A stretch of 64,000 bases of DNA from Alcanivorax sp. (GTDB taxonomy: Bacteria; Pseudomonadota; Gammaproteobacteria; Pseudomonadales; Alcanivoracaceae), in NCBI GenBank assembly GCA_022449455.1, contig JAKUPL010000007.1, positions 62,001 through 126,000 of the forward strand. The letters run 5' to 3'. Under the pieces are notes generated by a model. It worked only from the letters and a program-made list of their open reading frames with translations. It was not told the origin of the DNA and ran no database searches. Of the stretch, positions 37,952 to 48,083 are shown piece after piece. Made by a program: the position numbers and the translations under genes. Numbering within the stretch: the first letter of the stretch is position 1; every line of letters begins with the position of its first letter.

Positions 37952-39556
37952 GTGCGCAGCGATGTGATCCGGACCTATAAAACCCTGCATACCTGGACCG
38001 GCCTGTTGGCCGGCATGATGCTGTTCATCGGCTTTTATGCCGGTGCCCTGACCATGTTCAAGGGGCCCTTGGACCGCTGGGCGGCACCACCGCCCGCTCA
38101 GCAGGACCAAGCCTGGGTGGGGCCCGAGCGCTGGCCGGCGTTGATTGAAGCCGTGGTCCGCGCTCATCCGAGCGCGGCGGAGGGCTTCACCCTGCACCTG
38201 CGTCCGGATGAAAAAAATCCACTGCCACTGGTCTGGCAGCCGGGCGGGCGTGGCCGCGATCCCGGTGATGCCAGCTGGCGCGCCACGCTGGACGCCGAAG
38301 GCGGACTGCGTGCCGGGGCCTACCAGCCCTCGGGCATGGCGGAGCTGATCGACCTGTTGCACCAAACCGGAGGGATACCCGGTCGTGGTCATCACTATTT
38401 TGGTGTGTACGCCATGGGAGTGGTCTGTGTGCTGTATGTGCTGGCCCTGGTATCCGGTGTGATCGTGTTGCTGCCCACGCTGGTGAAGGACTTTTTCGCT
38501 CTGCGGCCCGGTAAAAATCGCAAGCGGTTCTGGCTGGATGCGCACAATGTGGTGGGCATCACCAGCCTGCCGTTCCACATCATTATTGGCGTTACGGTGA
38601 TCGTGTTCGCCTTTCACGACCAGATCTACGATAGCCTCGGCAAAGTGGTTTACGGCGACCGTCCGCTGTTTCAGGCGCCCCCCGCCGCCGGGCACGATCA
38701 GCCCCGGTCGCTGGACGGGCTGGTGCCGCCGGCCCGCTTGCTGGCAACGGTGCGTGATCACGATCCGGATTTCGAGCCCCGCGAACTGATCTATGCCGAT
38801 GTGCTCGGACCACGGGCCTCGGTGCGCATCGCCGGCGAAAAGCCGACCCACATGCTGCGCGGTGCGGACCGGGGGTTCGTGGCCGTGGATCCCTACACGG
38901 GCGCGATCACCAATACCGACTATATGCCCGGCCACGAAAACACCTGGGTGGATCTGATCACCACCTTCTTCGCGCTCCATTTCGGTAACTTCGGAGGCAC
39001 CTGGATGCGCTGGGTCTATGTGCTGCTGGGATTGGGCGGCGCGTTTCTGTTCTACAGTGGCAACCTGCTGTGGGTGGAAAGCCGCCGTCGCCGGCAACGC
39101 AAAGGCCAGGCCCCGGTCGCGCAGCGCCGCACCACCGAATGGATGGCGGCGGCCACCGTCGGAGTGTGCTGGGGCTGCGTGGCGGCGGTCTCCGCCGCCA
39201 TGGTGGCGGGCAAGTGGTTGAGTGGGTGGGTGGTGGACATCAATCCCGTCTACCTGGCGGTGTACTACACGGTGTTTCTGGGCTCCGTCGCCTGGGCCCT
39301 GTGGCGAGGCGCCGCCCGCGCGGTGGCCGGGTTGCTGAGGTTCGCGGCCCTGACCACCTTGATGATCCCGCTCACCGGCCTGTTGGCGCTGATCTGGACC
39401 ACCGGCCCGGTCTGGCTGCATACCTCGCCGGGTACCCTGGCGGTGGAAGGCAGCGCCCTGATCGGCGGCCTGCTGCTCGCCTGGACCGCCCACCGCACCG
39501 CCCGCCGCGTACACCAAGGCCCCAAAGACAGCGTCTGGGGGGTCGGACCACCGTAA
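37952..39556 (+). CDS. PepSY-domain inner-membrane protein, siderophore operon
   Basis: This 534-residue protein has helices near residues 16-37 (GLLAGMMLFIGFYAGALTMF), 150-175, 205-225, 350-370, 395-420, 435-450, 455-475 and 490-510. It carries two PepSY-type extracytoplasmic stretches (AEGFTLHLRPDEKNPLPLVW; DVLGPRASVRIAGEKPTHML). These proteins reduce or release iron from imported siderophores. Start GTG 37952; the ATG at 37950 is in another frame with no long ORF. The last codons (GVGPP) and the TAA stop are read from the left end of the GGGGTCGGACC element, so the original C-terminus was replaced. Confidence 0.85.
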   Translation: MRSDVIRTYKTLHTWTGLLAGMMLFIGFYAGALTMFKGPLDRWAAPPPAQQDQAWVGPERWPALIEAVVRAHPSAAEGFTLHLRPDEKNPLPLVWQPGGRGRDPGDASWRATLDAEGGLRAGAYQPSGMAELIDLLHQTGGIPGRGHHYFGVYAMGVVCVLYVLALVSGVIVLLPTLVKDFFALRPGKNRKRFWLDAHNVVGITSLPFHIIIGVTVIVFAFHDQIYDSLGKVVYGDRPLFQAPPAAGHDQPRSLDGLVPPARLLATVRDHDPDFEPRELIYADVLGPRASVRIAGEKPTHMLRGADRGFVAVDPYTGAITNTDYMPGHENTWVDLITTFFALHFGNFGGTWMRWVYVLLGLGGAFLFYSGNLLWVESRRRRQRKGQAPVAQRRTTEWMAAATVGVCWGCVAAVSAAMVAGKWLSGWVVDINPVYLAVYYTVFLGSVAWALWRGAARAVAGLLRFAALTTLMIPLTGLLALIWTTGPVWLHTSPGTLAVEGSALIGGLLLAWTAHRTARRVHQGPKDSVWGVGPP

Positions 39557-39820
39557 CCTCTTGTTCCGGTTAAAAAAACTTCTTCGAAACCCGTGTTTTG
39601 CGGGCTTAGGGTCGCCTTTTGGGGGGCAAAAAAGCCGGGATAAGAACCTGCTAAGCGCGAAGCGCCCGCGACCGGAGCCTTGTCCTTAACCGGTGTTTTG
39701 GTGGGTAAAAAGTGGGCGCTAACAGAATGTTGAGGACGTCTCAGTAAGTAAAGTTTTCTGTTTTCAGCGGGTTACGGCGGTCCGACCCCGATGTTGCACG
39801 GCGGTCCGACCCCGATGTTG
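39540..39820. repeat. Transposase-less relative of the RAYT element (MITE-like)
   Basis: The left end GGGGTCGGACCACCGTAACC (39540-39559) and the right end GGTTACGGCGGTCCGACCCC (39770-39789) are inverted copies with one mismatch in 20. The left boundary matches the RAYT element at 33830 over more than 30 bases. The right end occurs twice in tandem (39775-39796 and 39799-39820). Inside are possible hairpins (CCCG-tgttttg-CGGG near 39591) and no gene. The intervening sequence to 39920 also holds no gene. Confidence 0.65.
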
Positions 39821-39920
39821 TGACAAAACGTGGCGGGTGGGTGCGGGCGGGGCGTGGCGGCAGTACACTGGTGGCAGCCTGTTAAATGACGTATACACCC
39901 TATCCGGAAGGAGACCCGCC

Positions 39921-42215
39921 TTGGCCACCGACAGCCGCCGCGCTGCGCTCGATTACCACGAATTTCCCGTCCCCGGCAAAACCGCTATCGTCCCCACCAA
40001 ACCGCTGACCAACCAGAACGATCTGGCCCTGGCCTATTCGCCGGGGGTGGCGTGGGCCTGCGAGGAAATCGTCGACGATCCCAAGAACGCGGTGCGCTAC
40101 ACCGGCCGGGGCAATCTGGTGGCGGTGATCACCAACGGCAGCGCGGTGCTCGGTCTGGGCAACATCGGGGCGCTGGCGTCCAAGCCGGTGATGGAAGGCA
40201 AGGCGGTGCTGTTCAAGAAGTTCGCCGGGCTGGATGTGTTCGACATCGAGATCAACGAGAGCGATCCGGACAAGCTGGTGGACATCATCGCCGCCCTGGA
40301 GCCCACTTTCGGCGGCATCAATCTGGAAGACATCAAGGCGCCGGAGTGCTTCATCGTCGAGCGCAAGCTGCGCCAGCGCATGGGCATTCCGGTGTTCCAC
40401 GATGACCAGCACGGCACCGCGATCACCGTGTGCGCGGCCTTTATCAATGGTCTGCGGGTGGCCGGCAAGGAGCTCGATCAGGTCAAGGTGGTGGTGTCCG
40501 GCGCCGGCGCGGCGGCGCTGGCCTGCCTGGATCTGATGGTCGACCTGGGCCTGCCCCTGGAGAACATCTGGGTCACCGACATCGAAGGCGTGGTTTACGA
40601 GGGCCGCAAGGAACTGATGGACCCGGACAAGGAACGCTTCGCCCAGGCCACCGACGCCCGCACCCTGGGCGAGGTGATCGACGGCGCCGACGTGTTCCTG
40701 GGCCTGTCCGCCGGCGGCGTGCTCAAGCCGGACATGGTGCAGCGCATGGCCGCCCGGCCGCTGATTCTGGCCCTGGCCAACCCGCATCCGGAGATCCTGC
40801 CGGAGGAGGCCAAGGCGGTGCGCGACGATCTGCTGATCGCCACCGGCCGCTCCGATTACCCCAATCAGGTCAACAACGTGCTGTGCTTCCCGTACATCTT
40901 CCGGGGCGCCCTGGACGCCGGCGCCACCACCATCACCCGGGAGATGGAGAAGGCGGCGGTGTACGCCATCGCCGGCCTGGCCCAGGAGGAACAGAACGAG
41001 GTGGTGGCCGCGGCCTACGGCACCTACGACCTGAGCTTCGGCCCCGAATACCTGATTCCCAAGCCGTTTGATCCGCGCCTGATCGTGCGCATCGCGCCGG
41101 CGGTGGCGAAGGCGGCCATGGCCGACGGCGTGGCCACCCGGCCGATCGCCGACCTGGATGCCTACGCCGAGCAGCTCAAGCAGTTCGTGTACCACTCCGG
41201 CGCCTTTATGAAGCCGCTGTTCTCCGCCGCCAAGGCCCTGGTGCGCGACGGCGGCAAGGCCCGCATCGTGTTCACCGAGGGCGAGGAAGAGCGCGTGCTG
41301 CGCGCCGTCCAGGTGGTGGTGGACGAGGGGCTGGCGTTCCCGATTCTGGTCGGTCGTCCGGACGTGCTGGCCATGCGCATCGAGCGCTACGGCCTGCGCC
41401 TGAAGCTGGGCGAGGACGTGGAGGTCACCAATCCGGAGCAGGACGACCGCTTCCACCGCTACTGGAACGCCTACTGGGAGATGCGCGGTCGCCACGGCGT
41501 CACCAAGGAAGTGGCGCGCACGGAAATGCGCCGTCGCATGACCCTGATCGGCGCCATGATGGTCCACCTGGGCGAGGCGGACGGCATGGTGTGCGGCACC
41601 GTGGGCCGGTTCGCCGAGCACCTCAACTTCGTCGATCAGGTGATCGGCCTGCGCCCGGAGGCGCGCACCTACGCGGCCATGAACGTGCTGCTGCTGCCGG
41701 AGCGCACCCTGGCGGTGGTGGACACCCACGTTAACGAGGACCCCAGCGCCGAGCAGATCGCCGAGTTCACCATCGCCGCCGCCGAGGAAATGCGGCGGCT
41801 GAACCTGGAGCCCAAGGCGGCGCTGCTGTCGCGCTCCAATTTCGGCTCCGAGCGCTGCCAGGCCAGCGACAAGATGCGCCGCGCCCTGGCCCTGATCCGC
41901 GAGTGGGATCCGGAGCTGGAAGTGGACGGCGAGATGCACGGCGACGCCGCCCTGGAGGCCTCGATCCGCAAGGAAATCCTGCCGGATTCCACCTTGCAGG
42001 GCTCCGCCAACCTGCTGGTGTGCCCGAACGGCGACTCCGGCAACATCGCCTACAACCTGCTCAAAACCGCCGCCGGCAGCAATGTGGCCATCGGCCCCTT
42101 CCTGCTGGGCGCCGACGCCCCGGTGACCATCCTCACCGCCAGCGCCACGGTGCGGCGCATCGTCAACATGGCGGCCCTGACCGTACTGCGCGCCAACCTG
42201 GAGCGGCGCGCTTGA
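39921..42215 (+). CDS. maeB: NADP-dependent malic enzyme MaeB (malic domain + phosphotransacetylase-like domain)
   Basis: This 764-residue enzyme converts malate to pyruvate and CO2 with NADPH. The malic domain (about 1-420) shows [26 protein letters not shown] and the NADP fold [14 protein letters not shown]. The C-terminal half (about 430-764) is phosphotransacetylase-like ([33 protein letters not shown]) and is regulatory in related enzymes. I chose TTG 39921 because GGAAGGAG lies eight bases before it and the family starts there; an upstream in-frame start at 39837 falls in sequence next to the mobile element. E. coli MaeB has 759 residues. Confidence 0.93.
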   Translation: MATDSRRAALDYHEFPVPGKTAIVPTKPLTNQNDLALAYSPGVAWACEEIVDDPKNAVRYTGRGNLVAVITNGSAVLGLGNIGALASKPVMEGKAVLFKKFAGLDVFDIEINESDPDKLVDIIAALEPTFGGINLEDIKAPECFIVERKLRQRMGIPVFHDDQHGTAITVCAAFINGLRVAGKELDQVKVVVSGAGAAALACLDLMVDLGLPLENIWVTDIEGVVYEGRKELMDPDKERFAQATDARTLGEVIDGADVFLGLSAGGVLKPDMVQRMAARPLILALANPHPEILPEEAKAVRDDLLIATGRSDYPNQVNNVLCFPYIFRGALDAGATTITREMEKAAVYAIAGLAQEEQNEVVAAAYGTYDLSFGPEYLIPKPFDPRLIVRIAPAVAKAAMADGVATRPIADLDAYAEQLKQFVYHSGAFMKPLFSAAKALVRDGGKARIVFTEGEEERVLRAVQVVVDEGLAFPILVGRPDVLAMRIERYGLRLKLGEDVEVTNPEQDDRFHRYWNAYWEMRGRHGVTKEVARTEMRRRMTLIGAMMVHLGEADGMVCGTVGRFAEHLNFVDQVIGLRPEARTYAAMNVLLLPERTLAVVDTHVNEDPSAEQIAEFTIAAAEEMRRLNLEPKAALLSRSNFGSERCQASDKMRRALALIREWDPELEVDGEMHGDAALEASIRKEILPDSTLQGSANLLVCPNGDSGNIAYNLLKTAAGSNVAIGPFLLGADAPVTILTASATVRRIVNMAALTVLRANLERRA

Positions 42216-42229
42216 GGCCGGCCTGACCG

Positions 42230-42255
42230 CCGGCACGCCCGCCGTGGCGTGCCGG
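42230..42255 (+). terminator. Stem-loop after maeB
   Basis: CCGGCACGCC (42230-42239) pairs with GGCGTGCCGG (42246-42255) around six bases, 15 bases after the maeB stop. There is no T-run, so it may be a weak or Rho-assisted terminator. Confidence 0.45.
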
Positions 42256-42411
42256 GCTGGTGCCAGCCCCCCGGGGACCTGATAGGATTGCGCCTTGCGC
42301 CGACTGGCGCGCATTACCCTTATCGCCATCCCCCGGCCCACAAGGCCGGGCCCCGGAATGCGCCGGTGGCTATCGCCGCCCGCGCCTGGTTACCCCTGAC
42401 GGAGGGACCGC

Positions 42412-42696
42412 ATGAAAACAATCCATAAACACCGGCTGGAAATCGGCACTGAGGTGCAGGAAATCCGTTTGCCGGAAGAGGGTGAAGTGCTTCGCGTGGA
42501 TTACATCCAGCAGGAGCGCCTGATTTATATGTGGGTGGAGGTGGACGCGGACACCGTCATCGACACCCCCAAGGAAGTGCGCCGCTTCAAGGTGTTCACC
42601 ACCGGCAGCGGCATTCCCGACAACGCCGTATACCTGGGGACCACCCTGGACGCCCTCAAACCCGAGGCGTTCCACGTGTACGAGCTGGTCGACTGA
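42412..42696 (+). CDS. DUF7352-like small protein
   Basis: This 94-residue protein has a good ribosome binding site (CGGAGGGACC) before ATG 42412. The pattern is IHKHRLEIGTEVQEIRLPEE, MWVEVDADT, RRFKVFTTGSGIP and YLGTTLDAL near the end. It follows the layout of DUF7352, a small beta-rich family common in phages and in bacterial chromosomes. Function unknown. It is isolated, 49 bases before prfB. Confidence 0.65.
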   Translation: MKTIHKHRLEIGTEVQEIRLPEEGEVLRVDYIQQERLIYMWVEVDADTVIDTPKEVRRFKVFTTGSGIPDNAVYLGTTLDALKPEAFHVYELVD

Positions 42697-42745
42697 GCAC
42701 AGTTCCCACTGAGCGTCATTTTTCACGAAGAGTCATAGAGTCATT

Positions 42746-43865
42746 ATGGAAGTAAACCCGCTGAGAACCCACCTCACCGACCTGGCCGAGCGCATCGAAG
42801 CGCTGAGGGGGTATCTTTGACTTCGATCAGAAGAGCGAACGCCTGGTCGAAGTAGAGCGCGAGCTGGCCCTGCCGGACGTGTGGAACGAGCCGGAACGGG
42901 CCCAGGCCCTGGGTAAGGAGCGCGCGCAACTGGAAGGGGTGGTGACCACCCTGCGCGACGCCGACCAGGGCGTCGGCGACACCCGGGATCTGCTGGAACT
43001 GGCGGTGGAAGAGGACGACGAAGCCACCGTCTCGGAAGTGGAAGCGGATCTGGAGCGCCTGGAACGCATGGTCGCGGATCTGGAATTCCGTCGCATGTTC
43101 TCCGGCGAGATGGACACCGCCAACGCCTACCTGGACATCCAGGCCGGCTCCGGCGGCACCGAGGCCCAGGACTGGGCCGAGATGCTGCTGCGCATGTACC
43201 TGCGCTGGGGCGAGGCCCACGGCTTCAAGACCGAACTGGTGGAAGCCTCCGACGGCGACGTGGCCGGCATCAAATCCGCCACCGTGCGCTTCGAGGGCGA
43301 CTACGCCTATGGCTGGCTGCGCACCGAGACCGGCGTGCACCGGCTGGTGCGCAAGAGCCCGTTCGATTCCGGTGGTCGCCGCCACACCTCGTTCAGCTCG
43401 GTGTTCGTGTCGCCGGAAGTGGACGACGACATTGACATCGAGATCGATCCCGGCAAGCTGCGCACCGACACCTACCGGGCCTCCGGCGCCGGCGGTCAGC
43501 ACGTTAACCGAACCGACTCGGCGGTGCGTCTGACCTACACCTTCACCGACCCGGACAACGGCCAGGAGCACATCGTGGTCACCCAGTGCCAGTCCGAGCG
43601 CAGCCAGCACCAGAACCGGGACAAGGCCACCAAGATGCTGCAGGCCAAGCTCTACGAACTGGAAATCCAGAAGCGCAACGCCGAGAAGCAGGCCCAGGAA
43701 AACGCCAAGGCCGACATCGGCTGGGGCAGCCAGATCCGCTCCTACGTGCTCGACGATGGCCGCATCAAGGATCTGCGCACCGGGGTGGAAAGCCACAACA
43801 CCCAGCAGGTGCTGGACGGCGACCTGGACCGATTCATCGAAGCCTCCCTGAAAAGTGGACTCTAA
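42746..43865 (+). CDS. prfB: Peptide chain release factor 2 (with programmed +1 frameshift)
   Basis: RF2 recognises UGA and UAA and triggers peptide release. The protein, about 372 residues, is read in two frames. ATG 42746 opens 24 codons ending at an in-frame TGA (42818-42820), then a +1 shift continues with GAC and the rest to TAA 43863-43865. The recognition motif is SPF in [10 protein letters not shown] (about 220) and the catalytic GGQ is in [12 protein letters not shown]. Without the shift only a 24-residue peptide is made, which forms an autoregulatory loop. It runs into lysS with a five-base gap, the usual gene order. Confidence 0.96.
42806..42821 (+). promoter_or_regulatory. RF2 programmed +1 frameshift signal
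   Basis: AGGGGG (internal Shine-Dalgarno-like), TAT, then CTT TGA C. The slippery CTT at 42815-42817 precedes the UGA stop, and low RF2 causes a shift to GAC at 42819. This is the standard bacterial RF2 autoregulation site. Confidence 0.95.
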
Positions 43866-43869
43866 GAGA

Positions 43870-45381
43870 ATGGCCGACGAACACAGCAAGCAACACGACG
43901 CCGCCGACGAAAACCGCCTGATCGCCGAACGCCGCGCCAAGCTGGCGGAATGGCGCGACGGCGGCGCGGCGTTTCCCAATCATTTCCGGCGTGACAGCCT
44001 GGCCGCCGGGCTGCAGGCGCAATACGGCGACCTGAGCAAGGAAGAGCTGGAAGAGAAAAACATCCAGGTGGCCGTGGCCGGTCGCCTGATGCTCGACCGC
44101 AAGGCCTTCAAGGTGCTGCAGGACATGTCCGGCCGCATTCAGGTGTACGCCAATAAAGACGTGCAGAAAGCGGTCAAGCACTGGGATCTGGGTGACGTGA
44201 TCGGCGTGCGCGGCAAGCTCTGCAAGTCCGGCAAGGGCGACCTCTACGTGATGATGGACGAGTACCTGCTGCTCACCAAGTCCCTGCGTCCGCTGCCGGA
44301 AAAGCACAAGGGCCTCACCGATACCGAGTCCCGCTACCGCCAGCGCTACGTGGACCTGATCGTCAACGAGGACAGCCGCGAGACCTTCAAAATCCGCTCG
44401 AGGATCGTTGCCGGCATCCGCAACTATCTGGTCGCCCACGACTTCATCGAAGCGGAAACGCCGATGCTGCAGGTGATCCCCGGTGGTGCCACCGCGCGGC
44501 CGTTCGTCACCCACCACAACAGCCTGGACCTGGACATGTACCTGCGCATCGCGCCGGAGCTGTACCTCAAGCGGCTGGTGGTGGGCGGCTTCGAGCGGGT
44601 CTTCGAGATCAACCGTAACTTCCGCAACGAGGGCCTGAGCACCCGGCACAATCCGGAATTCACCATGCTCGAGTTCTACCAGGCCTACGCGGACTATCAC
44701 GATCTGATGGACCTCACCGAGGACATGCTGCGCACCCTGGCCCGTGACGTGCTGGGCGATACCCTGGTGCGCAACACCGTGCCCGGCGCCGACGGCGACA
44801 CCGAGACCGTCACCTACGATTTCGGCAAGCCGTTCCGCCGGCTCACCGTGTTCGACGCGATTCTCGAATACAACCCGGACATCGACGCCGCCGAGCTGGC
44901 CGACGAGCAGGGCGCCCGGCGCATCGCCGAGGGCCTGGATATTCCGCTCAAGGACGGCTGGGGCCTGGGCAAGGTGCAGATCGAGATCTTCGAGAAAACC
45001 GCCGAGCACCGCCTGCAGGAACCGACCTTCATCACCGATTACCCCACCGAGGTGTCGCCCCTGGCGCGGCGCAAGGACGACGACCCGTTCGTCACCGAGC
45101 GCTTCGAGTTCTTCGTCGGCGGGCGCGAGATCGCCAACGGTTTCTCCGAGCTCAACGACGCCGAGGACCAGGCGGAGCGCTTCCGCGCGCAGGTGGCCGA
45201 GAAGGAAGCCGGCGACGACGAAGCCATGTTCTACGACGAGGACTACATCACCGCTCTGGAACACGGCCTGCCGCCCACCGCCGGCGAGGGCATCGGCATC
45301 GACCGTCTGGTGATGCTGTTCACCGATTCGCCCACCATCAAGGACGTGATCCTGTTCCCGCACATGCGTCCACGTACCTGA
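43870..45381 (+). CDS. lysS: Lysyl-tRNA synthetase (class II)
   Basis: This 503-residue enzyme charges tRNA-Lys. An N-terminal OB-fold anticodon domain (about 55-160, [17 protein letters not shown]) is followed by the class II core: motif 1 near 180-200 (RQRYVDLI), motif 2 [21 protein letters not shown] (first 20 residues seen at about 255-275), and motif 3 [13 protein letters not shown] near the end. ATG 43870 was chosen over an in-frame upstream ATG at 43855 inside prfB. It has a weak ribosome binding site and is probably translated by coupling to prfB. Confidence 0.95.
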   Translation: MADEHSKQHDAADENRLIAERRAKLAEWRDGGAAFPNHFRRDSLAAGLQAQYGDLSKEELEEKNIQVAVAGRLMLDRKAFKVLQDMSGRIQVYANKDVQKAVKHWDLGDVIGVRGKLCKSGKGDLYVMMDEYLLLTKSLRPLPEKHKGLTDTESRYRQRYVDLIVNEDSRETFKIRSRIVAGIRNYLVAHDFIEAETPMLQVIPGGATARPFVTHHNSLDLDMYLRIAPELYLKRLVVGGFERVFEINRNFRNEGLSTRHNPEFTMLEFYQAYADYHDLMDLTEDMLRTLARDVLGDTLVRNTVPGADGDTETVTYDFGKPFRRLTVFDAILEYNPDIDAAELADEQGARRIAEGLDIPLKDGWGLGKVQIEIFEKTAEHRLQEPTFITDYPTEVSPLARRKDDDPFVTERFEFFVGGREIANGFSELNDAEDQAERFRAQVAEKEAGDDEAMFYDEDYITALEHGLPPTAGEGIGIDRLVMLFTDSPTIKDVILFPHMRPRT

Positions 45382-45461
45382 CCCAACCGGCGCCGCCACT
45401 CCCGCCGGGTGGCGGTGCCTGTTAGGCTAGTGGCGACGCCATAAAAAAAGCAGACGGAGCC

Positions 45462-46115
45462 ATGACCGCAATCCGTTATCAGGGCCGCAAGGCTCGCCGC
45501 GCGGGCAGTGAACAACGCCGGCAGGCGATTCTCGACGCGGCGCTCAACATCATCGTCACCGACGGCATCCGCGCGGTGCGCCACCGGGCGGTGGCCCGCG
45601 AAGCGGATGTGCCGCTGTCCGCCACCACCTATTACTTCAAGGACATTTCCGATCTGATCGCGGACGCCTTCACGCTGTTCGCCGAACGGGCCCTGGACAC
45701 CGTGATCCGCCCGTTCCGCGACCAGGCGTTCGCGCTGATCGAGGAATTCCAGAAAGGCGGCGCCGACCGGGACCAGCTGATCGAGGCGCTGGCCTCGGCC
45801 ACCACCGCGTTCATCCTCGACGAACTGCACAACCGCCGCGAGCATCTGGTGGCGGAACAGGCGTTCCTGCAGGAAGCGATCCTGGACCCGCGTCTGCGCG
45901 GTCTGGCGGATCTCTACCTCAAGGAAATGGCGCTGCTGCTGGTGGGCGCCTGCCGGGCGCTCGGCTCGGCCACCCCGGAGATGGACGCGGAAGTGATCAA
46001 CGCCCGCATCATGGCCCTGGAAGTGCGCCTGCTCACCCACCCGGAGCTGGCCGACGAGGACACCGTGAAAACGCGCATGCGGCACCTGCTGGAGAAGCTG
46101 GTTCCCCATGAGTGA
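45462..46115 (+). CDS. TetR-family transcriptional regulator
   Basis: This 217-residue protein has an N-terminal TetR helix-turn-helix (about 18-65; [38 protein letters not shown]). The C-terminal helical ligand domain is without recognised signature. It overlaps the start of ung by eight bases (46108-46115), so they are co-transcribed, an arrangement not expected from known ung regulation. The 80 bases upstream contain a GC-rich hairpin (CCGCCAC/GTGGCGG, 45393-45415) and its promoter. Ligand unknown. Confidence 0.85.
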   Translation: MTAIRYQGRKARRAGSEQRRQAILDAALNIIVTDGIRAVRHRAVAREADVPLSATTYYFKDISDLIADAFTLFAERALDTVIRPFRDQAFALIEEFQKGGADRDQLIEALASATTAFILDELHNRREHLVAEQAFLQEAILDPRLRGLADLYLKEMALLLVGACRALGSATPEMDAEVINARIMALEVRLLTHPELADEDTVKTRMRHLLEKLVPHE

Positions 46116-46806
46116 CGGCAGCGAATCGCAAACCGATGTGCAACTGGAAGCGGGCTGGAAGCGGGCGCTGGGCGGCGAGTTCGCGCAGCCCTATATGGGC
46201 CAGCTGAAGGATTTTCTGCGCCGCGAGAAACAGGCCGGCGAAACCCTCTACCCGCCGGGCCCGGACATCTTCCGCGCCTTCAACGAAACGCCCTTCGAGC
46301 AGGTCAAGGTGGTGATCCTGGGCCAGGACCCCTACCACGGGCCCAACCAGGCCCACGGGCTGAGCTTTTCGGTGCAGCCCGGGGTGCGGGTGCCGCCGTC
46401 CCTGGTCAATATTTTCAAGGAGATCGAGCGCGACCTGGGCATTCCGGCGCCGGACCACGGCAATCTGGACGCCTGGGCGAAGCAGGGTGTACTGCTGCTC
46501 AACGCCGTGCTCACCGTGCGCGCCGGCCAGGCCGCCTCCCACCAGGGGCAGGGCTGGGAACGCTTCACCGACCAGGCCATCGAGCACCTCAACCGGGAGC
46601 GCGAGGGCGTGGTGTTCATGCTGTGGGGCAGCTCGGCGCAGAAAAAGGGCAAGCTGATCGACCGCCAGCGCCACTGCGTGCTGACCGCGCCGCACCCGTC
46701 GCCGCTGTCCGCTTATCGCGGCTTCTTCGGCTGCGGGCATTTCTCCCGCGCCAATCAATACCTGCTTCAGCAGGGCAAGGACCCCATCGACTGGTCTCTG
46801 AACTGA
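46108..46806 (+). CDS. ung: Uracil-DNA glycosylase (family 1)
   Basis: This 232-residue enzyme removes uracil from DNA. The catalytic water-activating D74 sits in [15 protein letters not shown] and the catalytic H196 in [12 protein letters not shown]. Also seen are [17 protein letters not shown], the GWERFTDQ region and [10 protein letters not shown]. Full length compared with E. coli Ung (229). It starts inside the end of the TetR gene. Confidence 0.96.
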   Translation: MSDGSESQTDVQLEAGWKRALGGEFAQPYMGQLKDFLRREKQAGETLYPPGPDIFRAFNETPFEQVKVVILGQDPYHGPNQAHGLSFSVQPGVRVPPSLVNIFKEIERDLGIPAPDHGNLDAWAKQGVLLLNAVLTVRAGQAASHQGQGWERFTDQAIEHLNREREGVVFMLWGSSAQKKGKLIDRQRHCVLTAPHPSPLSAYRGFFGCGHFSRANQYLLQQGKDPIDWSLN

Positions 46807-46827
46807 GCCCATAAGGATTTTTCCGGC

Positions 46828-47937
46828 ATGACCGACACCGTCCTGTTCGACGAAATCAACACCGAATGCGGCCGCCTGATCGGCCGCGCCACTCTCAACA
46901 GCCCCCGTTCCCTGAACGCCCTGAGCCTGGAGATGATCCAGGCCCTGGACGCCCGCGTGGCGGCCTGGCAGGCCCGCGACGAGGTGGTGGCGATCTGGCT
47001 GGAAGGCGCCGGCGGCAAGGCGTTCAGCGCCGGCGGCGACGTGGTGGCCCTGTACCGCTCCACCGTCAAGCTCGCCGGCCAGGCGGGTAACCCGGAGGCG
47101 GAGCAGTACTTCGCCGAGGAATACCGGCTGGACTACCGCCTGCACACCTCGCGCACCCCGGTGATCTGCTGGGCCGACGGTGTGGTGATGGGCGGCGGCA
47201 TGGGCCTGATGCAGGGCAGCCAGTTCCGGCTGGTGACGCCGCGCAGCCGGCTGGCCATGCCGGAGATCACCATCGGCCTGTTCCCGGATGTGGGCGCCAG
47301 CTGGTTTCTCAATCGTTTGCCCGGCCGCACCGGTCTGTTCCTGGGGCTCACCGGCGTGCATCTGAACGCCCGCGACGCGCTGGACCTGGGGCTGGCCGAT
47401 CGCTTCGTCGACGCCGACCCGGAGCAGGTGCTGCAGGCCCTGGCCGCGGGCCGCTATGACGACGACGGCGACGCCAACCGGGCGCTGCTGTACGGCCGGC
47501 TGCGCGAGCTGTCGGCGGCGCCCACCGACCTGGAGGCGCCGGTGAGCGCCCACCGGGAGACCATCGAACAGCTGTGCGACGGCGCCACGGTCGGCGAAGT
47601 GGTGGCGCGCATTCTCGACCACAAACAGTGCGACGGCTGGTTGGACAAGGCCCGCAAGACCCTGGCCGCCGGCTGTCCGCAAACCCTGCACCTGGTGTGG
47701 CAGCAACTGCACCGGGCCCGGCATCTGTCCCTGGCCGAGGTGTTCCGCATGGAATGGTGCGTGGCGGTGCAGTGCTGCCTGCATCCGGACTTCCGCGAGG
47801 GCGTGCGGGCCCTGCTGATCGACAAGGACGGCAGCCCGCGCTTCCGGCACCGCTCGGTGGACGAGGTGAGCGCCGACTATATCGAGGGCTTTTTCCGTAA
47901 TCCCGCCGATATCCACCCCCTCGCGGACCTGGGCTGA
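46828..47937 (+). CDS. Enoyl-CoA hydratase/isomerase family protein, 3-hydroxyisobutyryl-CoA hydrolase-like
   Basis: This 369-residue crotonase-fold protein begins with RATLNSPRSLNALSLEMI. The first oxyanion-hole segment is GKAFSAGGDVVALYRS (about 72-85) and the second is DGVVMGGGMGLMQGSQFR (about 118-135), with an acidic PEITIGLFPDVGASWFL around 150. The length above 350 and the GGDV motif fit the HIBCH-type group of valine catabolism. A simple enoyl-CoA hydratase is shorter, so the hydrolase reading is preferred. It is 21 bases after ung. Confidence 0.85.
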   Translation: MTDTVLFDEINTECGRLIGRATLNSPRSLNALSLEMIQALDARVAAWQARDEVVAIWLEGAGGKAFSAGGDVVALYRSTVKLAGQAGNPEAEQYFAEEYRLDYRLHTSRTPVICWADGVVMGGGMGLMQGSQFRLVTPRSRLAMPEITIGLFPDVGASWFLNRLPGRTGLFLGLTGVHLNARDALDLGLADRFVDADPEQVLQALAAGRYDDDGDANRALLYGRLRELSAAPTDLEAPVSAHRETIEQLCDGATVGEVVARILDHKQCDGWLDKARKTLAAGCPQTLHLVWQQLHRARHLSLAEVFRMEWCVAVQCCLHPDFREGVRALLIDKDGSPRFRHRSVDEVSADYIEGFFRNPADIHPLADLG

Positions 47938-47942
47938 GGCCC

Positions 47943-47977
47943 ATCGCGGCTGGGCGGCATCCCGCTTCAGCCGCGAT
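47943..47977. repeat. REP-derived stem-loop
   Basis: ATCGCGGCTG (47943-47952) and CAGCCGCGAT (47968-47977) form a 10-base stem with a 15-base loop. The arms carry the same AGCCGCGAT tail as the REPs near 20650. It starts five bases after the preceding stop and may terminate the transcript. Confidence 0.5.
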
Positions 47978-48083
47978 CCCCGCCCCCTCTATCCCCCCGG
48001 GTGATACCGAACATCACCGATCATCATTTCCCGTCATGAGCCGGGCTCCCTAGAATCCTTCCCAGGACTACAGGAGATTCGCC

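Noticed and set aside
39900-42341. Long open frame on the minus strand opposite the malic enzyme gene
   Set aside because: Antisense shadow of maeB; His/Gln/Arg-rich translation without domain content.
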